Below are positions 1 through 7,439 of a stretch of DNA of 35,998 nucleotides, piece by piece. A program made the position numbers and the translations under genes. The DNA is from Oscillospiraceae bacterium. GTDB taxonomy: Bacteria; Bacillota; Clostridia; Oscillospirales; Oscillospiraceae. Positions within the stretch are counted from its first letter, which is position 1, and each line of letters starts with the position of its first letter. The notes under the pieces were generated by a model. That model worked only from the letters and a program-made list of their open reading frames with translations, was not told the DNA's origin and searched no databases. The stretch covers positions 1 to 35,998 of the forward strand of contig SVKY01000022.1 of NCBI GenBank assembly GCA_015068235.1, given 5' to 3'.

Positions 1-247
<247 letters not shown>

Positions 248-269
248 TTATTTATGGTCTTATATTATT

Positions 270-1706
270 CTAGCCCTCTTCCATATACATGGGGTTCAAG
301 CGGTCTTTACCGCCTGCGGCAATGCGGATGACGGAGCTGTTCTTGGGCGATACGGTCGCAAGGGGAGCGTATTCGCCTTCGGGATCACAGATGATAATAT
401 CATCCTGTGTGCTCAGCAGCAGGAACAGAATCAGCATTTTTGCACTGAAGGATTTACCCGAACCGGGAACGCCCAAAAGCATTGCCGACTGATTCATCAG
501 GTTTGCTTTGTTACACAGGATGAGATTGTGGGAAATGGCATTCTCGCCGTAGTAGATACCGCCCTTATCCATGATCTCCTGCACTTTGAAGGGCATGAGG
601 ACAGCAAGGGCTTCTGTGGTCAGCGTTCTCCACGCACTGAGGTTGCACACACCGAAGGGCATGGTAGTATTTAGACCGTCCATCTGCTGATACTTCAGAA
701 CAGCCGCCTGACACATATTCTTTCGGGCAATGCTCATAATGACTTCGGTGTCCGACTCCAACTGCTCTTTGGTATCCGCAGTGATAACCATGCTGACGAT
801 GGCGAGCATCATTCGCTGGTCACGGGATGTCAGGTCATCCAAGAACTCTTTCATTTCCTTTCTCTGCAGTTCCATGTCGTAGGGAATCTCTGCGGAATAG
901 TTGTTGTTGCGGTTCTGCCGTCGTTGCCAGTTGGTGATGTTGGTTTCTACGGCGAGCTGTTTGTTCTGTGCCAAACGGATGGCTTCATCGGTTCGAACGG
1001 GGATAATGTCCACAGATAACATCATGGTACGATTCAGGCTTGTCAGCTCTGCGATCATGTCATCCTTGATGTAGGAAGCAAAGTCCTTCATATAGATGGC
1101 ACGGGCATAACGGTCGCCCAAACGAAGATGGTCTTTATGCCTTTCAATGTGGTCGGGGCAGATGCGGTCACGGAAGTCGTGACCTCTGCGCATATCCTCC
1201 TTGATGTTGAAAGCAAAAGCTTCTTCGTCACCCTTGCGGTAGAAATTGTGGAGAATCCGCAGTCGAGCCTCCGCATCCAACTCAGTGCATTTCGAACCCA
1301 AAGCTGCAAGGTAGGTTTTCAGTTCTGAGCCTACACGGTTGAAATACTCCCTCGCTTCCTCAATGTCTTCCTTGTCTGCCGTAACTGTAATCAGAAGCTC
1401 CCTGAAAACACGGTTGGCATTGACGGTCTTATCTCTCAAAACATTGTTCATTTCGTCGCTGTAGAATTTCAAATCCTCATCGTGGTTCGTGATCAGAAAT
1501 TCTCGTTCGAAGTCGATGCGTTGGAGCGTGTGATTATAGATCGTCAGCTTCGTAACGGCGTTGCTGTCCAAACTATTGAGAAGCTCGGAGTACCCTGCAG
1601 AGATCATCGCCGCCACCGATGGCAATTCGGCTTTTGCTGTATAAGCTTGATCGCTCCCTCCCCATGGAGATCGTGGCGGGCTTACAGCGTTGGCTCCCTT
1701 CTGCAA
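270..1706 (-). pseudogene. VirB4/TraE-type conjugation ATPase, remnant truncated at both ends
   Basis: The 478-codon frame resembles the middle of VirB4-family ATPases of Tn1549-like conjugative elements, which energise the type IV secretion channel at the membrane. Near its end it carries a Walker A motif (GVPGSGKSFSAK) and the following block IIICDPEGEYAPL. It then stops at LNPMYMEEG, so the C-terminal half with Walker B and the remaining ATPase core is missing; full proteins are roughly 800 residues. At the other end, family similarity begins only at about residue 35 (SAGYSELLNSLDSNA). The preceding residues look like read-through of unrelated DNA, so about 50 family residues are lost there too. 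No convincing ribosome site precedes the first ATG. It cannot be a working ATPase. It lies between two serine recombinase genes, consistent with successive insertions. Confidence 0.8.
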
Positions 1707-1728
1707 GGAATGTATCTGATGAATGTGT

Positions 1729-1845
1729 ATTCAGTTGTCAAAGTACACCGAGGTGGGATTCTGAAAGACGAAATCCCTTTCCTCGGTAGATAGGCAGCGA
1801 GAATGGCGAATTTTAAACCAAAAATTTTCTAAAAATTTTTTTCAC
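1729..1845 (-). repeat. Leader-like repeat, copy A, upstream of the virB4 remnant
   Basis: On the minus strand this stretch has an AT-rich arm, a TTCTCGCTGCCTATCTACC core (core at 1785-1803) and a hairpin in which ACCGAGG pairs with CCTCGGT and GGGATT with AATCCC. It ends in TTGACAACTGAATA just before the virB4 remnant. The same order of blocks occurs upstream of repA (6694-7100), about 5 kb away. It could be a shared transcript leader, a regulatory hairpin or a recombination scar. The role is inferred; the similarity is visible by eye. Confidence 0.6.
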
Positions 1846-1860
1846 AAGCGCCTCCAATGC

Positions 1861-1893
1861 AAAAAAACACCCGATTCAATGATGAATCAGGTG
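1861..1893 (-). terminator. Rho-independent terminator (second of two) after the large recombinase gene
   Basis: Arms 1868-1878 and 1883-1893 pair with one mismatch around a four-base loop, and seven A residues at 1861-1867 become a T-tract on the minus strand. It lies about 160 bases past the stop of the recombinase at 2050. Confidence 0.7.
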
Positions 1894-1923
1894 GATCTAA
1901 TTGTGTTGTATACTCAAAAATGC

Positions 1924-1968
1924 AAATAAAAAAGCCCGTATATCACGTTTAACGGTGATATACGGGCT
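1924..1968 (-). terminator. Rho-independent terminator (first of two) after the large recombinase gene
   Basis: A 14-base perfect stem (1933-1946 with 1955-1968) closes an eight-base loop and is followed on the minus strand by TTTTTATTT. Together with the hairpin at 1861-1893 it makes a double stop at the end of the repA-to-recombinase gene run. The rest of 1846-2049 shows no gene. Confidence 0.8.
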
Positions 1969-2049
1969 AATTTCAATTATCTAAAAATTGCACATTTTAC
2001 AGAGCATATTTCTGGGAAAATTCCTCAAAACCCTGTATTTATGCAAGTT

Positions 2050-3810
2050 TCAGGCTCTTAGTGCTGATCGCGGATAGCAGCCTGTGGCGCTGTGATCTTT
2101 GGTCGGGGAATCGGTCTGTGTTACGGAAATTTTGGTGGTTGTTTTCCGTTTCCCCTCCGTGGTGCAGCGTAAGGGGCGGTTGGGATCATCGTCAAATCGT
2201 AAGTACCAGTCAAAGCCATTCTGTGAAACGACGATTTTCACCACAAAGGCTTCAATCACGCTTTCCGGCACATCCCCTTCGTGAGGATTCGTGTACTGTT
2301 CCAGAGCATAGCGTAGAACCGTGAGCTTCTCTCCGTAATCCACGATTTCGGTTTTTGCGTTTTGCTCTGATTCAAGCTGTCGGAGCTCTTCTGTCAGCTT
2401 TGCCATTTGAGGCTCAAGCTCTGCTGTCTTCTTTCGGAAAATCTCCTTGCTGATTTCACCGTCTGCCCGCATTTCCATATAATTGTCCCATCTTTGGTTG
2501 AGTCGGGCAAGCTCCTTCTGCTTCCTTTCCATCTCCGCAGTGTGATCTGCCTTGGGTTCTGTATGGGCAATGTGGGCCTCCAGCATGGAGTTTGCAAGAG
2601 CCAAAACCTTGTCCTTTTGAGAAAGATAGCTTGAGAAAATATGGTTGGCCATCATCTGCAGCTTCCACTGAGGAACCATGGGGCTGCGGCAAATTCCCTC
2701 CAAGGGAAGACCTCTTTTCTTTCGGCTTTCATAGGAGCCGGTATGGACAGAGCTGTAGCATTGATAGGCTGCTCCGGCAGCCCGATCCTTCCGATCCCAG
2801 GCTCTTGTGCTGAATTCGTGACCGCATTCGCAAATCAGCAGCTTCCCCCATACTGTGGTTCTCGGTCGTTTACCCTTACTCCTTCCTGCAGGAAGATTTT
2901 TGCATTGACTTCTTTTGCTTGCCATAATTGTTTGCACCCTTTCAAATTCTTCCTCGGTTACGATAGGCTCGTGTTTGCCCCGTACCGAAATTTTCTCAAT
3001 TTCGCCGTAGTTCTTAATCTTTTTCTGTGTCAGATAATCCGGCGTGTATTCCTTATGGTAGGTCATGATCCCACAATAGAAGCTGTTGCTCAGTACATGG
3101 GAAATGACGGTAGGGTACCAGCGATCCTTCCCCATGGCGGTTTTGTAGCCTCTTCTCTCCAACTCATTTTGGATCCGTACAAGTCCATCCCCTGCCAAAT
3201 ACATATCAAATATCAATCGGACGGTTTCTGCCTGCTCCGGGTCTATAACGAAGTCCACCTGCTTTTTTCCATTCTCCAATAGGCTCTCTACCCTCTTGTA
3301 GCCCAAGATATTTCCGTTGCCGTAAACAACTCCGTTTGCCATTGATGTCTGCTGTCCGCTTTTTACACGAACAGAAGTCTTGCGGCTTTCATCCTGAGCA
3401 AGGGTGGCCATGATGGTCAATCGAAGCTCCCCATCTCCGTCAAAGGTTTTGATGTTGTCGTTGATGAAGAACACCTCAACGCCTATGGCCTTCAGATCAC
3501 GGGTATACTGGAGGGTGTCTACCGTATTACGGGCAAAACGGGAAACCTCACGAGTCAGGATCAGATCAAATTTTTTCTTTTTGGCATCCCTGATCATTTT
3601 CATAAACTGGGGTCTTTTATGGGCAGAGGTTCCTGTGATTCCCTCGTCGATGTACTGTCCCACAAGCTCCCATTCCGGCTTAGCTGCCAGAATGGGCTTG
3701 TACCACTCCAATTGGTTTTCCAGTGCGGAGATCTGTGCCTCATGCTCCGTAGAAACACGGGCATAGATCACAACTTTTCGCTTTCCGAACTCTCTGTTGT
3801 ACACGGACAT
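2050..3810 (-). CDS. Large serine recombinase (site-specific integrase)
   Basis: This 586-residue protein is a full-length large serine recombinase, which would catalyse integration and excision of the surrounding element through a covalent 5'-phosphoserine intermediate. The catalytic domain shows YARVSTEHEAQ with nucleophile Ser20, then DEGITGTSAHKRPQF and REVSRFARNTVD. A recombinase domain follows (about residues 155-290). A zinc-ribbon-like segment has Cys327, Cys329, Cys351 and Cys374, followed by a Lys/Glu/Gln-rich coiled-coil stretch (about 400-480). The ATG at 3810 is preceded by GGGAGGA. The start overlaps the end of the 73-residue gene upstream by 43 bases, implying coupled translation. 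It is the last gene of the repA-dnaC-mobC-parB run and is followed by two terminators. The attachment sites were not identified. Confidence 0.93.
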   Translation of the reverse strand: MSVYNREFGKRKVVIYARVSTEHEAQISALENQLEWYKPILAAKPEWELVGQYIDEGITGTSAHKRPQFMKMIRDAKKKKFDLILTREVSRFARNTVDTLQYTRDLKAIGVEVFFINDNIKTFDGDGELRLTIMATLAQDESRKTSVRVKSGQQTSMANGVVYGNGNILGYKRVESLLENGKKQVDFVIDPEQAETVRLIFDMYLAGDGLVRIQNELERRGYKTAMGKDRWYPTVISHVLSNSFYCGIMTYHKEYTPDYLTQKKIKNYGEIEKISVRGKHEPIVTEEEFERVQTIMASKRSQCKNLPAGRSKGKRPRTTVWGKLLICECGHEFSTRAWDRKDRAAGAAYQCYSSVHTGSYESRKKRGLPLEGICRSPMVPQWKLQMMANHIFSSYLSQKDKVLALANSMLEAHIAHTEPKADHTAEMERKQKELARLNQRWDNYMEMRADGEISKEIFRKKTAELEPQMAKLTEELRQLESEQNAKTEIVDYGEKLTVLRYALEQYTNPHEGDVPESVIEAFVVKIVVSQNGFDWYLRFDDDPNRPLRCTTEGKRKTTTKISVTQTDSPTKDHSATGCYPRSALRA

Positions 3811-3989
3811 TCCTCCCTTTGGTTGTGATTTCCTTTGATAAACTGACTTTCGTCAACCACATCTGCATATTCGCTGAGAATATTGTGGAACACATAATCG
3901 GGAATTTTCCCATCCCGATAAAGCTGTTCGATGAGCTTCAGTGCAGCAAAACAATAGTCAGGGTTTTGGCTTAATTCCATTTTACTCAT
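3768..3989 (-). CDS. Small acidic protein encoded before the recombinase (SHOCT-like)
   Basis: The 73-residue product begins MSKMELSQNPDYCFAALKL and has the pattern LIEQLYRDGKIPDYVFHNIL, which resembles the short SHOCT helical module often encoded next to serine recombinases in Firmicute elements (resemblance by eye). A GGAGG ribosome site sits upstream of the ATG. Its last 43 bases overlap the recombinase gene in another frame, so the two are probably co-translated. It has no catalytic motif, signal peptide or membrane segment. A role in controlling or aiding the recombinase is inferred from position only. Confidence 0.7.
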   Translation of the reverse strand: MSKMELSQNPDYCFAALKLIEQLYRDGKIPDYVFHNILSEYADVVDESQFIKGNHNQREECPCTTESSESEKL

Positions 3990-4016
3990 TGTGCACCTCC
4001 TGTCAAATGTACGGGC

Positions 4017-4847
4017 TTAGCGACACTGGGCCTTCTGCCGCTGGAGAAATCTGTGATAATACTCGCAAGCTTTCATCACAAAATCCTCCGTCTGCTTCGC
4101 ATCGGCCTTGGGAACGAATTTTCGAAGTCGCTCCATAGGGACTTTGAACATTTCTCGCTGGTTGGCTTTCTCCTCTCCCATGATCAAGGAAATCATTTCA
4201 GAGGAAAGTCCCTCCTCTCGGCTGAGCTTCTTCAACCGACAAGCCTGCGAAAGGGACGGTGTGCAATCTTGTATTTCCATCTGCTCCAACAGCTCATACT
4301 GTTCTTCTTCCGTAAGGTAGGAAAGCTCTACCGCAGGTGTAAAAGCGATCCGCCCTTCGTCCACCTTTTGCAAAATTTCGGGGATCAGATTAGTCAATCG
4401 GATGTACCGTTGGATTTGTCTACCGCTCTCTTCATCGGAAAGTATATCTCTCGACTTGTGGCCAACTTGTCCACAAGTTTTTCCTTGGTGACTGAGAGCT
4501 TCCATTTTCAGTTTGTATGCCCATGCTTTCTCACTGGGAAGCAGCTTCTCTCGATGCAAGTTACTATCCACCAAGGCAATCGTGGCTTCATCCCGGTTCA
4601 TGGAATAAACCAAAGCAGGGACCGATTCGATCCCTGCCTTCTTGCAAGCGTGTAATCTCCGATGCCCGGAAATGACTTCGTACTGATTGTTTTCAATAGG
4701 TCTTACGACCAATGGCGTGAGCAAGCCTTGTGTGAGAATGCTCCAGATAAGCTGCTCCATTTCTTCATCCTCCTTCACTTGGAAAGGATGTCCCTCAAAG
4801 GGTTGCAACTGCGATATGTTTAAATATTCGGCTTTTGCTTTGTTCAT
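4017..4847 (-). CDS. ParB/Spo0J-family partition protein
   Basis: This 276-residue protein has the ParB N-terminal domain. Its opening block LNISQLQPFEGHPFQ is followed by LLTPLVVRPIENNQYEVISG and the signature GHRR at residues 61-64 (CTP-binding box II of the family), then ALVDSNLHREKLLPSEKAWA. A helix-turn-helix central region follows (about 100-200). ParB proteins bind parS-like sites and spread along DNA to segregate or stabilise replicons. No ParA partner is visible in the window, which is common for element-borne ParB-like proteins that may act as regulators instead. The ATG overlaps the stop of the MobC-like gene by four bases, so both belong to one operon. Confidence 0.88.
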   Translation of the reverse strand: MNKAKAEYLNISQLQPFEGHPFQVKEDEEMEQLIWSILTQGLLTPLVVRPIENNQYEVISGHRRLHACKKAGIESVPALVYSMNRDEATIALVDSNLHREKLLPSEKAWAYKLKMEALSHQGKTCGQVGHKSRDILSDEESGRQIQRYIRLTNLIPEILQKVDEGRIAFTPAVELSYLTEEEQYELLEQMEIQDCTPSLSQACRLKKLSREEGLSSEMISLIMGEEKANQREMFKVPMERLRKFVPKADAKQTEDFVMKACEYYHRFLQRQKAQCR

Positions 4848-5215
4848 GTATCTTCCTCCTCCAATGTATCTTCTGTTTTGGCTTTCTTTTTCCTCGGTAC
4901 TTTATTTTGAAATGTTTTGTAGAGCATTCTCTGCGTAGCGTGCAGCTCTTCAATGCTCTCACGGATCATGGGCGCATCCAGGAAGCCTCCTGCGTTTGCC
5001 TTTTTCAAAACTTGATTCAGATGTACGCCCACTCTTCGCATCTCCGTGATCAATTTATAAAACTCAGCGGTTGGTGCTTCCTTGATTTTCGCTCCGCTCA
5101 AAACCATGCGGCAAAACTGTTCTCTTGACAATTTGGATGCCGTTACCTTCTCCATCAATTCCTCATATTCTTCATCAGAAAAATAGATTTCTACTCGACG
5201 ATTTCTCTTTCTCAT
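4844..5215 (-). CDS. MobC-like relaxosome accessory protein
   Basis: The 123-residue basic protein opens MRKRNRRVEIYFSDEEYEEL, the usual ribbon-helix-helix start of MobC-type mobilization proteins, and continues REQFCRMVLSGAKIKEAP and ITEMRRVGVHLNQVLKKANA, where the GxxLNQ-like block is typical of the family. Such proteins bind oriT and help a relaxase nick DNA. No relaxase gene lies next to it here: the next gene downstream is parB, overlapping by four bases, and upstream is dnaC. Either the relaxase was lost or it is supplied in trans. The C-terminus is a Lys/Glu-rich tail. A generic RHH repressor is an alternative identity. Confidence 0.8.
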   Translation of the reverse strand: MRKRNRRVEIYFSDEEYEELMEKVTASKLSREQFCRMVLSGAKIKEAPTAEFYKLITEMRRVGVHLNQVLKKANAGGFLDAPMIRESIEELHATQRMLYKTFQNKVPRKKKAKTEDTLEEEDT

Positions 5216-5311
5216 ACTTGTTCTCCTTTCTGCGGGGTTTCAGGGGCGGCAAGCCCAGAACAAGCGGGTTTGCACAAGCAAATCCAGTGCTTGCTCAGAC
5301 TAAAAAGAAGT
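5216..5311 (-). other. Candidate origin of transfer (oriT) upstream of mobC
   Basis: This 96-base gap between dnaC and the MobC-like gene contains a short inverted repeat (CAAGCA at 5275-5280, TGCTTG at 5288-5293) followed on the minus strand by GC-rich GGGCTTGCCGCCCC. In related elements oriT usually lies just upstream of mobC. The call rests on position and the inverted repeat only; no nick site was identified. The MobC ribosome site is at the low-coordinate end. Confidence 0.35.
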
Positions 5312-6148
5312 TCAGCCGTTCCCATGGGTCAACAGCTCCTTTCCTCTCTCTATCGTCTTCTCGGCAAGGATTTTTCGGATATTTTGACTGCTGACTTTCA
5401 CTGGAATGCATCTTTCTCGCACCCGATCAAAAATGCGTCTGCGCCATAGGTCGCTCGCATTGTCCATCTCGTGCAGTCCCAAATTCGTTGTCACGATCAA
5501 AGGCTTACCGCTGCGGTAACGGCTGTCAATGATACTGAACGCTTGCTCCTTGGCAAACTCCGAATTGCGTTCGATTCCGAGATCATCAATGATCAAAAGA
5601 TCAAAGCTGTTCAGACTGTTGATGTAGCCGTTGCGATCACCCATCTGCAAATCGGTCAGGCGATTTAGTAACCTCGAAAAATTGGTCATCAGCACACGGA
5701 CATTTTTATTCAGCAGATCGTTTGCAATACAGCCTGCAATAAAGCTCTTTCCTGTTCCCACATCGCCCCAGAGCAAAAGGCCCAAGCCTTCCTTGCAAAA
5801 CGCATCGAATTTTTCGGCATAGTTTCGAGCGTACTCTATGGCTTTCGGGTTGTAGCCTAAGTCATTTTCAAAAGTATGTGCTTGTAATACAGGATCAGGC
5901 AGACCAACAGAGCGGTTACGCTCAATCTGCTGCCTTTGGCGTCGGGCTTTTTCTTCGGCTTCCTCACGCTCATAACATTCCTTTTGACACCGGCACATGA
6001 CCCGTGAGGTGTATACCTCACCTTCAATCGCGACCGTGGCCTGCCTCGGAGTATGGCAGGCTTTGCAGAAAATAATGCCCTCATCGTTGCGGTACTCATC
6101 ATCTCGGAGCATGAGGGCTCTTTGCTTCGGCAATAACCGGGGAATCAT
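5312..6148 (-). CDS. dnaC: DnaC/IstB-like AAA+ ATPase (helicase loader)
   Basis: The 278-residue protein belongs to the DnaC/DnaI helicase-loader group. An N-terminal Cys cluster (Cys28, Cys31, Cys52, Cys54, Cys58) looks like a small zinc-binding domain, followed by a charged coiled stretch. The ATPase core has Walker A GDVGTGKS at 128-135, Walker B LLIIDDLG around 184-191 and an Arg-rich RRRIFDRVRERC near residue 240 that fits sensor/arginine-finger positions. In mobile elements this protein loads the replicative helicase at the origin opened by RepA. Its start overlaps the repA stop by four bases (ATGA), so the two are translated together. IstB of insertion sequences is the alternative, but no transposase is present. 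Confidence 0.9.
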   Translation of the reverse strand: MIPRLLPKQRALMLRDDEYRNDEGIIFCKACHTPRQATVAIEGEVYTSRVMCRCQKECYEREEAEEKARRQRQQIERNRSVGLPDPVLQAHTFENDLGYNPKAIEYARNYAEKFDAFCKEGLGLLLWGDVGTGKSFIAGCIANDLLNKNVRVLMTNFSRLLNRLTDLQMGDRNGYINSLNSFDLLIIDDLGIERNSEFAKEQAFSIIDSRYRSGKPLIVTTNLGLHEMDNASDLWRRRIFDRVRERCIPVKVSSQNIRKILAEKTIERGKELLTHGNG

Positions 6149-6615
6149 AAGCTTTCACCTTCCTCACAAATATATTTTTCTATGGGTTTTGTTTTATCAT
6201 TTTTATTTGGTCGCAGGCTTCTGCTACCCTGGCTCGCAGGTTTTTGCCACCCTGGATTGCAGCTTTCTGCAATCGTCTTGACATAAATACGCCGTCCTCT
6301 TCCGTGTTCTTGCCTTCCTAAGCAGATCAAATTGGCGGTTTCCAAATCCTGCAATACTGTACTTACAGTTCGTTTACTCCTACCACTGTCTGCAGCAAGG
6401 CTTTTGAGTGTGTAAAGAATGTAGATCTTTCCCTCCTCATCAGCCCACCCACCATTGCTTATGGATAGTCTTGCCCGATCCAGCAAGAGCACATAGATCA
6501 GCTTGGCCGTTTCGCTCAGCGCAAGCCCTGTCAGAAAACGAGGGTAAACCATATAGCCTACAATCTTGCTATCCTTCTTTAAGAAGGTTCCTGTGTTTGT
6601 TGATTCACTCATCAT
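6145..6615 (-). CDS. Replication initiator protein A, N-terminal (RepA_N-like)
   Basis: The 156-residue protein starts MMSESTNTGTFLKKDSKIVG and has the RepA_N pattern: YPRFLTGLALSETAKLIYVLLLDRARLS, then a winged-helix-like block ILYTLKSLAADSGRSKRTVSTVLQDLETANLI. It would bind the element's origin and start autonomous replication after excision. The C-terminal part is short and low in complexity (EKYICEEGESL), so this is a small member of the family. AAAGGAG precedes the ATG. It is the first gene of the minus-strand run repA, dnaC, mobC, parB, small protein, recombinase. The unusual repeats at 6694-7100 lie directly upstream and may act as its leader or origin. Confidence 0.83.
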   Translation of the reverse strand: MMSESTNTGTFLKKDSKIVGYMVYPRFLTGLALSETAKLIYVLLLDRARLSISNGGWADEEGKIYILYTLKSLAADSGRSKRTVSTVLQDLETANLICLGRQEHGRGRRIYVKTIAESCNPGWQKPASQGSRSLRPNKNDKTKPIEKYICEEGESL

Positions 6616-6693
6616 GCAATCTCCTTTCTATAATTGGTTTTCTCTTTGTGTTGCTTATGCCAACAAGACAGTTCGACCTCCCATCTTGTCAGC

Positions 6694-7100
6694 TATTCAA
6701 TTTTCAAGGTACACGAGAGCCACACTCTCAGCCACTTTCTTGTAGCCGGAAAAAGTTCCTCTCAAGTGGTAGGCATCGAGAACAGCTATTTTTTAGCCAC
6801 ACTTCAAAAAAATTTTTTAAAATGTCTCTCCCGTAGATAGGCAACGAAAATGCCGAAATTTAAACCACATATAAAGATTTTTTATTTTTAAGGCACACAG
6901 GAACTCTCAATCCCGACCACTTTCTCGGAGATAAAAAATTACCCCTCAATTGGTAGGCAGCGAAAACAGCAAAAACTAAACACCCAACCGAAAATTTTTC
7001 AAAAATTTTTGCTCTATCCACCGCAGCCGAAAAACATCCCCTAATTGGTAGGCAGCGAGAAAGTCTATTTGTTAACCACTTTTCAAAATTTTTTCAAAAA
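6694..7100 (-). repeat. Block of degenerate leader-like repeats upstream of repA
   Basis: About four copies of a unit lie here, two of them with the full order of blocks. On the plus strand each contains a TTGGTAGGCAGCGAAAA-type core followed by a TAAACCA-like box and a mirror-like AT arm (AAAATTTTTCAAAAATTTTT). Cores sit at about 6767-6782, 6832-6850, 6951-6966 and 7046-7061, spaced roughly 65 to 120 bases. The copy nearest repA ends on the minus strand with TTGAAAATTGAATA, matching the TTGACAACTGAATA at the end of copy A near 1730. Candidate roles are iterons plus an AT-rich unwinding region of the RepA origin, or tandem structured transcript leaders. Confidence 0.6.
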
Positions 7101-7154
7101 AAGAAAAGCCCCCACGCCAAAGCGTGAGAGCGGTAAACCAAACCCCAAAAGGGC

Positions 7155-7192
7155 AAAAAATAACACCTATCAACATTCGTCAATAGGTGTTA
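7155..7192 (-). terminator. Hairpin plus T-tract, minus-strand terminator
   Basis: TAACACCTAT (7161-7170) pairs perfectly with ATAGGTGTTA (7183-7192). Six A residues at 7155-7160 give a T-tract on the minus strand. No clear minus-strand gene ends here, so it may insulate the repA region from antisense transcription starting in the defence locus. Confidence 0.55.
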
Positions 7193-7260
7193 CCAAGTTT
7201 TGATGAGCATCTGTTTCTCACCATATTGTCAGCAAAAACAGAAAAATGTGCAACCTCCGT

Positions 7261-7321
7261 AAAAAAGTCCCTCATCTTTTTGTAACGGAACACAAAAAAC
7301 TCCCTCATTTTTTCGTATAAC
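7261..7321. repeat. Pair of direct repeats with a TCCCTCAT core
   Basis: Two units, 7261-7286 and 7293-7321, share an A-rich start, TCCCTCAT, a T-run and GTAAC/GTATAAC. They repeat about every 33 bases. They could be iterons or operator half-sites for the nearby RepA or regulator protein; the function is unknown. Confidence 0.5.
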
Positions 7322-7362
7322 ATTGTTTTTACACATATTGAAAGCAAAATGAAAAATAATTG

Positions 7363-7405
7363 TTGCAATTATCCTAATCATGATTATAATTATAATTAGG
7401 ATAAT
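7363..7405 (+). promoter_or_regulatory. Promoter overlapped by palindromic operator, upstream of the AlbA_2 regulator
   Basis: A -35 box TTGCAA (7363-7368), a 16-base spacer and a -10 box TATAAT (7385-7390) precede the regulator gene. An 11-base perfect inverted repeat (7368-7378 with 7395-7405) encloses the -10 box, and a 12-base palindrome TAATCATGATTA (7375-7386) fills the spacer. Another related half-site, ATGATTAG, follows near 7417. A protein bound here would block RNA polymerase, so autoregulation by the encoded winged-helix protein is likely (inference). Confidence 0.6.
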
Positions 7406-7439
7406 AATCAGGATTATGATTAGCATCGGAGGTATCTTT

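Larger units (their letters stand above)
7101..7362. other. Gene-free stretch between the RepA repeats and the defence locus
   Basis: There is no convincing gene. On the minus strand a weak hairpin (CACGC at 7113-7117 with GCGTG at 7122-7126) is followed by a T-rich run and may be a terminator. A stronger hairpin is listed at 7155-7192 and a pair of direct repeats at 7261-7321. The short open frames here are low-complexity. Confidence 0.5.

Noticed and set aside
2641-3282. A 213-codon plus-strand frame opposite the large recombinase
   Set aside because: It has no ribosome site or domain, and the recombinase frame is fully supported on the other strand.
6694-7100. Possible CRISPR array
   Set aside because: The repeats are degenerate, differ in spacing, contain AT-rich arms and lack unique spacers of uniform length; no cas genes are present.
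7180-7368. A 62-codon minus-strand frame with a repeated KMREFF/KMRDFF motif
   Set aside because: The internal repeat comes from the direct DNA repeats at 7261-7321, and the frame end overlaps a terminator-like hairpin; no ribosome site was seen.
7380-7439. Longer N-terminus for the AlbA_2 regulator
   Set aside because: The added residues are encoded by the palindromic promoter region, while a strong ribosome site stands seven bases before the ATG at 7440.
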